Shown here piece by piece: positions 53,659-61,123 of a DNA stretch of 64,000 nucleotides. The stretch's first letter is position 1. Each line of letters begins with the position of its first letter. This DNA is from JABMQB01 sp963677475 (lineage in GTDB: Bacteria; Bacteroidota; Bacteroidia; Bacteroidales; Prolixibacteraceae), in assembly GCA_963677475.2 (NCBI GenBank), contig CAXXQD010000016.1, positions 124,001 through 188,000 on the forward strand, written 5' to 3'. The notes beneath the pieces are model-generated. The model had not been told where the DNA came from. It saw only the letters and a program-made list of their open reading frames with translations, and searched no databases. The position numbers and the translations under genes were made by a program.

Positions 53659-54480
53659 ATGAATTCCCTGTCCATAAGTCAAACATGTAAAAATTGCGGA
53701 TCGGAACAAATCGAAAATTACTGTTGCAACTGCGGTCAAAAAATAATCGAAAAAAGATTCTCCGTTAAATTCTTTTTTATTGCCATTTTAGATACGTTTA
53801 ATCTCGAAAGAGGACTGTTTTACACCTTTAAAATGTTATTGACCAAACCAGGGGTGGTTATTAACGATTATATTTCCGGGAAAACAAAATCCTATTACAA
53901 TCCATTAAAATATATCATTCTGGCTACAGCGATCTATGCATTTTTTGTTTTATGGTTAAAAATATTTGATCATAGTGTAGAGGCAACGAACGAATTAAAT
54001 GAAATGCTTTACAACGATTCTGTAACAGAAAATCCAGCTGTTATTGCTTTTCAGCAAAAATGGCTCGAATTAGTCAAGCAGTTTATAAACTTTATTCCAC
54101 TTATGGTCATCCCATTTTCAAGTTTGGTTTCACGGCGCTTTTTTAAATCTGCAAAGCTTTTTTACGGCGAACATTTAATTATTAATAGCTATGCTTATGG
54201 GCATGCTTTTTTTATCACCATTGTATTAATGCCATTGGTATTAATTTTCCCTTCCGTGGCGCGATATTTCGAAATTATTTCGGCAATAACCGTAATAAGC
54301 TATTTAGCTTATGCATACCAACAAACGTTTAAATGCTCTGTTTTTAAATCGCTTATGGGGAGTATATTGACCTATGTATTTGGATTAATCTTATTTATTC
54401 TATTTTTAGCTTTGATTATAACAATCACTATTTTTATATTAGCAAAATCGGGAGTAAATATTGTACAGCTAGTACAATAA
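53659..54480 (+). CDS. DUF3667 zinc-ribbon membrane protein
   Basis: 273 residues. An N-terminal zinc ribbon (CKNCG, CCNCG) is followed by a short conserved KRFSVKFFF, then four or five hydrophobic helices (about 85-103, 155-175, 180-205, 215-230, 240-270). This is the DUF3667 pattern of unknown function. It is 51 bp after the MG2/plug gene on the same strand. Confidence 0.8.
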   Translation: MNSLSISQTCKNCGSEQIENYCCNCGQKIIEKRFSVKFFFIAILDTFNLERGLFYTFKMLLTKPGVVINDYISGKTKSYYNPLKYIILATAIYAFFVLWLKIFDHSVEATNELNEMLYNDSVTENPAVIAFQQKWLELVKQFINFIPLMVIPFSSLVSRRFFKSAKLFYGEHLIINSYAYGHAFFITIVLMPLVLIFPSVARYFEIISAITVISYLAYAYQQTFKCSVFKSLMGSILTYVFGLILFILFLALIITITIFILAKSGVNIVQLVQ

Positions 54481-54553
54481 AATAATGGATTGTTTATAAA
54501 AAACCGTTTCTATATCTTATAAAAACGATTTCATATTATTTTTAATAGACGGG

Positions 54554-55807
54554 TTATTTACATTTTTCCAAAATATCCTTCACCGCATCTTTATGAACGG
54601 TAAAGCCCATCATTTTTAGCTTAATATAATCTTCATGGAAAAAATAATACCCAAAGTTCGGGCTTTCTTCCCCTACGTTTCGCGATCCTGAACTTGAATC
54701 TTTGATAAGATACCAGTCTTTACCTGAACCTTTATAATTCTCTAAAATCCCAATCAGGTGCATTCCATGGTCATCGGTTGTGGTTTCATTTGAAAATCGG
54801 AACTGTCGCGCATCCTCGTTGATATACTCCGAAGGGATATCATAATCAGGGATCATGGCACAATTGGTTTCGCGGCTAAACCCGGTTTCGGAAACATCCC
54901 CACCAATACTTACCGAATAACCCGATTTAACAGCCTTTTTTAATGCAGCCATAAAATCATTGAGCGGAACATTATAATAATCGGCGTTATGCCACCAGTT
55001 GTCAGGTACTTTGTATTCAACTTGTTGCCAATATGGCTCTTGTTTGTACGAAAGGATTTCCACAAAATCATCCGGGTTAATCTGTAGGTAATCGTTTAAG
55101 TAGCTTGTTGGCGTATAGGTTTTACCCTCCACCACAAATTCGGTTGGAGGAACACCAATATGATGGTTCATAATTGCTTTGATTGTGGCAATCCCGGCCT
55201 CAACATTCCAGGCATTCGATTCTTTGAGTGAATTTAAATAGGCACTCATTTCTTTCATCATTTCAGCATGGGTATGAAACTTTCGACCGTGCAGTTTTCC
55301 TGTATATTCGCTCATTGGTACTGCACCGTATTTTTTCATAATCCTTGCAACAGCATTCCCTTCTGATCCCTCGGCAAATAATGAATTACCACGCTTTTCG
55401 ATAAACCTGCGTGCTTTTTCAACATATTCCCAATAGGCGGTATAGATTTCAGATATTTCCACTTTTTTACCATGGATACGGTAAACTTCCGATTCGTAAA
55501 ATGAGCTTGTTGAAAAACTCCAACAGGTACCACCATTTCCCTGCGACTCGGTTGGTTGACACCAAACCGTAGTATATAAATTCCGGTCATTGGGGAGATC
55601 CAAACCTGATTGATCCATATCAAAACGTATATATGGCTCCTTTTCGTTTAGTTTCTCATCCACTTCGCTCACATCTTTTAAAATGGACTCATAATAATAT
55701 CCTTTACCTTTATCGTAGGTTTTTACTTTTCCAATACTGGTGTTTTTTTGTGCAAACGCAGCAATACCAAACACAAATGCGAAAGTTAACAGTGCAATTT
55801 TTTTCAT
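54554..55807 (-). CDS. C1B peptidase (bleomycin-hydrolase-like), secreted
   Basis: A 417-residue papain-fold peptidase with a signal peptide ending in FGIAAFAQ. The catalytic Cys is in GGTCWSFS (C95) and His in DDHGMHLIG (H347). The third position, where C1 proteases have Asn in ENSWG, reads IKDSSSG, so an Asp (D370) replaces Asn. Papain tolerates some substitutions there with lower activity, so it could be slower or catalytically altered. Related secreted C1B proteins occur throughout Bacteroidota and act as aminopeptidases. It has no co-directional neighbour close by. Confidence 0.82.
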   Translation of the reverse strand: MKKIALLTFAFVFGIAAFAQKNTSIGKVKTYDKGKGYYYESILKDVSEVDEKLNEKEPYIRFDMDQSGLDLPNDRNLYTTVWCQPTESQGNGGTCWSFSTSSFYESEVYRIHGKKVEISEIYTAYWEYVEKARRFIEKRGNSLFAEGSEGNAVARIMKKYGAVPMSEYTGKLHGRKFHTHAEMMKEMSAYLNSLKESNAWNVEAGIATIKAIMNHHIGVPPTEFVVEGKTYTPTSYLNDYLQINPDDFVEILSYKQEPYWQQVEYKVPDNWWHNADYYNVPLNDFMAALKKAVKSGYSVSIGGDVSETGFSRETNCAMIPDYDIPSEYINEDARQFRFSNETTTDDHGMHLIGILENYKGSGKDWYLIKDSSSGSRNVGEESPNFGYYFFHEDYIKLKMMGFTVHKDAVKDILEKCK

Positions 55808-55980
55808 GAATGTTTTCTTTAGAATGAAGCTTACAAAATAGTATTTCTTTGGAAATAAAGGTTTGAGATTTGTCAGTTAATCTCTCTAATATCAAATATG
55901 GTGTAAAAATAAGGAATCCCCCCCTCGTTAAATTGGGAAATACTAATAGTCATTAGGCTATAATTTATGCAGAGAAGTCA

Positions 55981-56322
55981 TCAAACTATTTGTCCAAGCA
56001 ATCCAAGCGACAAATAAATAAACTGTAATAAAGCTGTACTTAGTAAAGCAACGGTCACACATTTCATTAGATATGTCATTTTTCGAAAAGGGAATAAACT
56101 TATTAAAAGACCGAATAAAAATCCGACCAATGGTATTCCAATACAAATGGTAAGTGCTAAGCCTTTTTGAAATTCATTGTTAAATTGAAACAAGTATTTT
56201 AAACGGAACAAATCGTAGTGGATAATAGAATGAGTTAAATAATTAAGTATCATCAAGGTGCCATTCAAAATCAGCCAAATAACACGGGCACGTTTTAATT
56301 TATTTACAGAATTTTTAATCAT
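55981..56322 (-). CDS. Small hypothetical membrane protein
   Basis: 113 residues with three hydrophobic helices (about 12-32, 53-78, 84-112). The N-terminus is basic (VNKLKRARV), so it should be cytoplasmic. No family is recognised. It starts 18 bp after the NYN gene stop on the same strand, so the two are probably co-transcribed. Confidence 0.55.
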   Translation of the reverse strand: MIKNSVNKLKRARVIWLILNGTLMILNYLTHSIIHYDLFRLKYLFQFNNEFQKGLALTICIGIPLVGFLFGLLISLFPFRKMTYLMKCVTVALLSTALLQFIYLSLGLLGQIV

Positions 56323-56340
56323 TTTTTTAATCCAGTGTGG

Positions 56341-57102
56341 TTATTTTCTGGAACGAGATTTTCTGTTTTCCTTGTTTTTTACGAAAATCAGTTTGTGCTT
56401 GCTTTTGGTACTTTCACGTTGCTCAATATCGAACCTGCCAATAGACTTAATAAGGGGTGTTAATTTCTGAAAGCCATAATTTCGAGGATCAAAATTTGGT
56501 TGTTTCTTTTGCAACAAACTTCCCACATCGCCAAGAAATGCCCAACCATCGTCATCCGATAAATCGTTGATGGTTGTAGAGATCAACTTTATTTCCTTAC
56601 CAGTAATTTTATCCACAGAATCTTTTGTCTCATCTTTTTCTGCCTCACTTTCCGATTCCGCTTCTTTTGATTTATTTTTCAGAATTTCGATATAAATAAA
56701 TTTATCGCACGCTACAATAAATGGATTCGGTGTTTTTTTCTCCCCAATTCCAATAACTTGCAATCCTGCCTCACGCAATCGGGTTGCCAACCTTGTAAAA
56801 TCGCTATCGCTCGAAACCAGACAGAAACCATTTACTTTTTCAGAATATAGAATATCCATGGCATCAATAATCATGGCAGAATCTGTTGCATTTTTGCCTG
56901 TGGTGTAACCATATTGCTGAATGGGTGTGATTGCATTCTCCAACAACATATTTTTCCACTTTGACAAATGAGGCTTCGTCCAATCACCATAAATTCGCTT
57001 AATGGTTGGATTTCCATATTTCGCAATCTCTTCCATCATTTCTTTTACATAAGCTGAAGGAATATTATCTCCATCTATTAATACTGCTAGGTTTAAATTC
57101 AT
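56341..57102 (-). CDS. NYN-domain protein with C-terminal OST-HTH/LOTUS-like domain
   Basis: 253 residues. The N-terminal NYN (PIN-like) RNase domain shows the acidic active-site pattern: VLIDGDNIPS, NATDSAMIIDAMDIL and LVSSDSDFTRLATRL. A Glu/Lys-rich linker (about 145-165) leads to a C-terminal domain resembling OST-HTH/LOTUS (SLLQKKQPNFDPRNYGFQKL), which often binds RNA. Likely a cytoplasmic RNA-cleaving or RNA-binding protein; the target is unknown. Confidence 0.8.
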   Translation of the reverse strand: MNLNLAVLIDGDNIPSAYVKEMMEEIAKYGNPTIKRIYGDWTKPHLSKWKNMLLENAITPIQQYGYTTGKNATDSAMIIDAMDILYSEKVNGFCLVSSDSDFTRLATRLREAGLQVIGIGEKKTPNPFIVACDKFIYIEILKNKSKEAESESEAEKDETKDSVDKITGKEIKLISTTINDLSDDDGWAFLGDVGSLLQKKQPNFDPRNYGFQKLTPLIKSIGRFDIEQRESTKSKHKLIFVKNKENRKSRSRK

Positions 57103-57445
57103 TGTTAATGTTTTTATGGAATCATCCGTTTATCGAAACTATTCCTTAGGTTGCAATTTACAAACAACCATTGGTATTAACCCAGTTATGTAAACATTTT
57201 ATTTGTTGGAAAGATTATTCAGCAAACTAACAATTCTATTATTTTAAAAAATAGAATTGTTTCCAAATTTATTCTCAGTTTTTTCACATATGAAACGAAC
57301 ATGAATTTTCATCATTCTAAATTCACACAAAAGGATGATTGAAATTTATGTGAGTTCCTGAATGTATTCTCCCGATAATTATCGGGATTGAACATTCAGA
57401 CATCAAAAAATTTTAAACAGATGAAATGCATATTTAAATCCAAGC
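57103..57445. other. Intergenic region with two inverted repeats
   Basis: No gene. A 10-bp perfect stem CAATTCTATT/AATAGAATTG lies at 57231-57259, AT-rich. A larger palindrome at 57360-57397 has core CCCGATAATTATCGGG (57371-57386) and outer arms GAATGT/ACATTC. CCCGAT-type palindromes recur between Bacteroidota genes and probably act as terminators or processing sites. Confidence 0.55.
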
Positions 57446-57982
57446 TTATTCCCCTTCCAATTCCTTGATCAATTTCAAAGCATTATCCCTGATTGGCTTG
57501 TACTTTATATACCAAACAATTATTCCGGCTATAATTGATAAGAACATTAATGCAATAAAGTAAAGATGTGCTTTAATTCCAATAATATCGAACGATGAAG
57601 TAAAATATAATCCAAGATCCATCAGTACCAATGCAGGTAAAATCCAAAGAGTTCGTAACTGAAAAGGCTTATATCGGTAAGCCGCTTTTTTGAGCATTTG
57701 AATGGTTGGCAACGAATAATCAACATACTTGTATTCCTTGTAATATATTCGAAAGAATATGGCGAATACAGAGAATGATATTACAAAACATGCTCCGCCC
57801 ACAATTTGAAAAACATCCTTGGTTTCAAAATATTCCAATGCAGTAATCACAATATATAAAGGAATCATTATCAGATAAATAATCAGTAGTGCCTTACTTA
57901 AACTTGAATAATTGGTATCTTCTTTTTTTAGTTTTCCGAGCAACTGCTCAAAATCTAAATTATTGTTATTATTAGTTTTCAT
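57446..57982 (-). CDS. Four-helix membrane protein co-encoded with an ECF sigma factor
   Basis: 178 residues with a polar N-terminus (NNNNNLDFEQLLGKLKKED) and four hydrophobic helices (about 28-50, 58-77, 110-130, 138-160). Its start lies 11 bp inside the sigma gene, so translation is coupled. Such partners often restrain sigma factors, and the soluble N-terminus would suit that, but no anti-sigma motif is recognisable. Confidence 0.65.
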   Translation of the reverse strand: MKTNNNNNLDFEQLLGKLKKEDTNYSSLSKALLIIYLIMIPLYIVITALEYFETKDVFQIVGGACFVISFSVFAIFFRIYYKEYKYVDYSLPTIQMLKKAAYRYKPFQLRTLWILPALVLMDLGLYFTSSFDIIGIKAHLYFIALMFLSIIAGIIVWYIKYKPIRDNALKLIKELEGE

Positions 57983-58490
57983 GGTTTCCTCCTTTCAGGT
58001 TTGATTTAAGTTGAGCTTTAATCCGATGAACTTTTACCCGAACATTAGGTTCAGTGATTCCAATGATTCCGGCAATTTCTTTCAGGTTAAGCCCTTCTAA
58101 AACCAGTGAAATAATTGCCTTATCGATCACCGACAACTGGTTTAACTCATTCTGTAGCCGATCTAGTTGTGCGTCAAGTTTTTGTTTTTCTTTTAAATTT
58201 TCGTCATCGAGAATGGAATTCAGGTTTTGGGTATCCGCATCAACCATCAATTTCATTTGCTTATAACTTTTTCCGGTGAATCCCAGCGATGTATTAACCG
58301 CAATTCGATATATCCAGGTGCTGATAGCCGAGTCGCCACGAAAATTGTCGAGGCTCTTCCAAATGTTTACCAGCACCTCCTGGTACATGTCTTTTTGGTC
58401 TTCGGTATTTGCATTGTAGTAACGGCATATTCGTTGGATCCTTTCGCCGTTTTCCTCTACAATTTTATTAAATCGATCTTCTTTTTTCAA
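57972..58490 (-). CDS. ECF RNA polymerase sigma factor
   Basis: 172 residues with sigma region 2 (QRICRYYNANTEDQKDMYQE, VNIWKSLDNFRG, STWIYRIAVNTSL) and region 4 (NQLSVIDKAIISLVLEGL, LKEIAGIIGITEPNVRVKVH). No ATG is available near the conserved start, so TTG at 58490 is the best guess. It overlaps the following membrane-protein gene by 11 bp, a likely regulatory pair. Target genes are unknown. Confidence 0.88.
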   Translation of the reverse strand: MKKEDRFNKIVEENGERIQRICRYYNANTEDQKDMYQEVLVNIWKSLDNFRGDSAISTWIYRIAVNTSLGFTGKSYKQMKLMVDADTQNLNSILDDENLKEKQKLDAQLDRLQNELNQLSVIDKAIISLVLEGLNLKEIAGIIGITEPNVRVKVHRIKAQLKSNLKGGNHEN

Positions 58491-58573
58491 GGCTACAACT
58501 TTTTGTTTGCTAATTTAGATAAGCAAGGCCTGAAATGTTACATTTATTTTTTCTTTTTATTAAAAAGTACTGA

Positions 58574-59419
58574 TCAACTCTTCAAATGGCTTCGAAATGC
58601 TTTGTCGATTAGCGGATTGACCAAATATGGAGGCAAACCAAGCTTTTCAACAACCAAGCGGCAAAAGTTCAATGAAGTATTACTCCTGTTTTGGTAGGTT
58701 TCTTTTACAAACCTATCAATTTGTTTCAAATATTCTTCACCTTCACTAATTAGCAAATCAATCTTCTTATTATCTGAAGTTGGCTCTGTCCATGAAGTTA
58801 ACACAATTGTGCGTTTGGCAAGGCTTTTAATTTTTCCGAGCGATTTCATTAGCTTCGGATAATTATCGTAATTGGGAATATCGTTTTTTAATGGTATTGA
58901 GTCGGCAGTAAATAAAACTTTCTCATTTTCGAACAAGATATTTACCGAACCAGGCGAATGACCTGGAGCTTCAATTATTCGCATCGGAATTCCATTTTGT
59001 TGATTCAATATCTGTCCATTGGTTATGAATTGGTCCACCTTTACAGGGGTATCAACCAAACTAATAAAACCCGGAACCGGACGATGCCGATTTTGAAGTT
59101 CAATGTCTTCTATCCAATCTTTTTCCAATTGATGGGTATATACACTACAATTGGTTTGTTTCTTAATTGCAGCGGCACTTCCAATATGATCGGGATGTGA
59201 ATGGGATAAAATTAGGTTTTCAATTTCCTCTGGATTTCGATTGTGTTTTTTCAGGTAGTCAAAAATTAAATTTTCACTACCTTTTACCCCAGTATCAATT
59301 AACGTGATTTTGTCGCCAAAAACCAAAATAACATTGACAAATCGAGGTAACATGATCTCGGAAGATATTCGAATTTTAAACTGAATTGGTAAAACATGGA
59401 TGTTCTCAGTAAATTTCAT
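58574..59419 (-). CDS. Metallo-beta-lactamase-fold hydrolase
   Basis: 281 residues. The zinc-binding motif HSHPDH (H73, H75, D77, H78) sits after TLIDTGVKGSE, and further metal ligands follow at EAPGHSPGS and FTADSIP. A C-terminal helical extension (about 205-281) is present. It is a glyoxalase II/lactonase-like cytoplasmic hydrolase of unknown substrate, 88 bp downstream of the AraC gene on the same strand. Confidence 0.85.
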   Translation of the reverse strand: MKFTENIHVLPIQFKIRISSEIMLPRFVNVILVFGDKITLIDTGVKGSENLIFDYLKKHNRNPEEIENLILSHSHPDHIGSAAAIKKQTNCSVYTHQLEKDWIEDIELQNRHRPVPGFISLVDTPVKVDQFITNGQILNQQNGIPMRIIEAPGHSPGSVNILFENEKVLFTADSIPLKNDIPNYDNYPKLMKSLGKIKSLAKRTIVLTSWTEPTSDNKKIDLLISEGEEYLKQIDRFVKETYQNRSNTSLNFCRLVVEKLGLPPYLVNPLIDKAFRSHLKS

Positions 59420-59507
59420 AAGGTTCTAATTTTTGTTGATTAAAATACAAATCAAATACCTTTTGAAATACTGTTCAATAGTGAAGTCAAACAAAAAACA
59501 GCACAGA

Positions 59508-60434
59508 TCAACTATTTTGTTTTTTATACACCCCCGGGCTAACCCCGAATGCTTTTTTAAACTGGCGGCAAAAATAATTGGAATCGTTAAAGCCTATTTC
59601 AAAGGCTACTTCTTTAATTGTAAGCTGCGTAGTGCTTAATAGATATTTTGCTTCCAGAAAGACCCGTTGGTGAATATAATCTCTTACCGTCAAATTAAAT
59701 TGTGATTTTACAAGACTATTGAGGTAATTAGGATGTTTCCCGAGTTTATCGGCATAAAACCGAACATTATGATGCTTGCTAAAATTAAGTTCCAACAGTT
59801 CTAAAAAGCGATCAATATGTACACCATTACAATTGTCCCGGCTTTGTTCTTCGATAATTATTTTTTCGTAAATACTAATTAATTCAGTCAATTTTAAAAT
59901 AAAAAGTTTACAATTTGCCCCGGTTAAATTGTCTTTTAATTTATCCAGTTCAAGAAAACAGGAAACTATACTATCCAAGTCACTTTTCTCAACTTTTTGG
60001 TATGGCTTAATACTGTATTTAAAAAGTTTTGGTAAATCAATAAACGAAAGCGGAAAATGAAATTCGCTAAAAAGTGATTCATCAAAAGTGAGCATGAATC
60101 CTTTTGTATTCAAGGACCAATTTTGTGATGAATGGATCACATTTTTAGGAAAAACCATTGCCAATCCGGGTTCTATTTGAAAAGTATAATTTCCTATGTT
60201 TTTAGTACCTGAACCTTCCACTATTATTGCTAGAATATAATGCGGCATTCTGTTTGGCGGCATTTCCCCGTTAAATTCAGTAATCATATCTGCAATACCC
60301 TGCAATTGAAAGTTAAAATCAAACCTTACCGACTTGCTTAGATCAACGATTGCATGGGCTGATCCGTTACGCAAAGCATTTCCATATTGGGGGATTATTG
60401 CACTATTGGGTATCTTATTCTTCACTTCCGACAA
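59508..60434 (-). CDS. AraC-family transcription regulator
   Basis: 308 residues. The N-terminal cupin-like ligand domain (about 50-140, ILAIIVEGSGTKNIGNYTF) is followed by an AraC HTH pair (about 205-300: VRFYADKLGKHPNYLNSLVKS, LTIKEVAFEIGFNDSNYFCR). The frame begins with TTG at 60434; GTG at 60425 is an alternative. The GyrI-like gene lies 10 bp upstream on the same strand and probably works with it. Confidence 0.87.
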   Translation of the reverse strand: MSEVKNKIPNSAIIPQYGNALRNGSAHAIVDLSKSVRFDFNFQLQGIADMITEFNGEMPPNRMPHYILAIIVEGSGTKNIGNYTFQIEPGLAMVFPKNVIHSSQNWSLNTKGFMLTFDESLFSEFHFPLSFIDLPKLFKYSIKPYQKVEKSDLDSIVSCFLELDKLKDNLTGANCKLFILKLTELISIYEKIIIEEQSRDNCNGVHIDRFLELLELNFSKHHNVRFYADKLGKHPNYLNSLVKSQFNLTVRDYIHQRVFLEAKYLLSTTQLTIKEVAFEIGFNDSNYFCRQFKKAFGVSPGVYKKQNS

Positions 60435-60444
60435 AGTTACACGA

Positions 60445-60915
60445 TCAGTCCTTATTTACAATCGGAATATATATTTCAATAATAGAATCCGGGTTGTTCC
60501 AATTAAAACGATGATCGTATTTTTCAAAATGTAAAAATTGCCTTTGAAGGTCTAATGAATAATCGCTTGTTGGTATGGCCTTCCGATAAATTTCTGAATA
60601 GGTATCTTTAAGTTTTTTCATGCTTCCCTTGTGTTGAAAAACCAGGTATTCTCCTGCTACAATGTCTTCTTTCACAAAATCCGGATCATCGAAAACCGAT
60701 AATGCCGGCATGTAAAAATATTGGTTGTTTGTTTTAAATGTTATCGCATACTTTTCCCAGTTTGTCGATTGAGTTCTCCCCTTCTCTCCGATTAAATAAT
60801 TAAAGGCTTTCCAATGTTTTGAGATAATTTGAAAGTTTAAAGCCTGTGATTTCGACAATTCCACCGGAAGTCCGCATAATTCTTTTTGTGGTAAGCTTAT
60901 TCGCCTAAAATGCAT
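60445..60915 (-). CDS. GyrI-like small-molecule-binding domain protein
   Basis: 156 residues from ATG 60915 (a GTG 39 bp upstream is less likely). The SOUL/GyrI-like fold is suggested by FRRISLPQKELCGLPVELSK, FYMPALSVFDDPDF and VAGEYLVFQHKGSMKKL, with the closing IIEIYIPIVNKD. Such domains act as ligand-binding partners of AraC and MerR regulators or stand alone. It lies directly ahead of the AraC gene, so a joint sensing role is plausible. Confidence 0.75.
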   Translation of the reverse strand: MHFRRISLPQKELCGLPVELSKSQALNFQIISKHWKAFNYLIGEKGRTQSTNWEKYAITFKTNNQYFYMPALSVFDDPDFVKEDIVAGEYLVFQHKGSMKKLKDTYSEIYRKAIPTSDYSLDLQRQFLHFEKYDHRFNWNNPDSIIEIYIPIVNKD

Positions 60916-61123
60916 TGTATTAAATAATATTTGAAACTGTATTTGAATTGGCACATTTAACCGCGCAATACTGAACGAAAATAAGCTTTTTTTGATACTA
61001 ATTTTAGGGCGTAATTATGAATTTAGTTATGTGTATTTTTTTTGCCTAGCTTCTTATTTCTTTTAATGAAAACCATGTAAATCCCATAATAATTGATGAA
61101 TAACAGTTGTGTTCAATAGAAAA

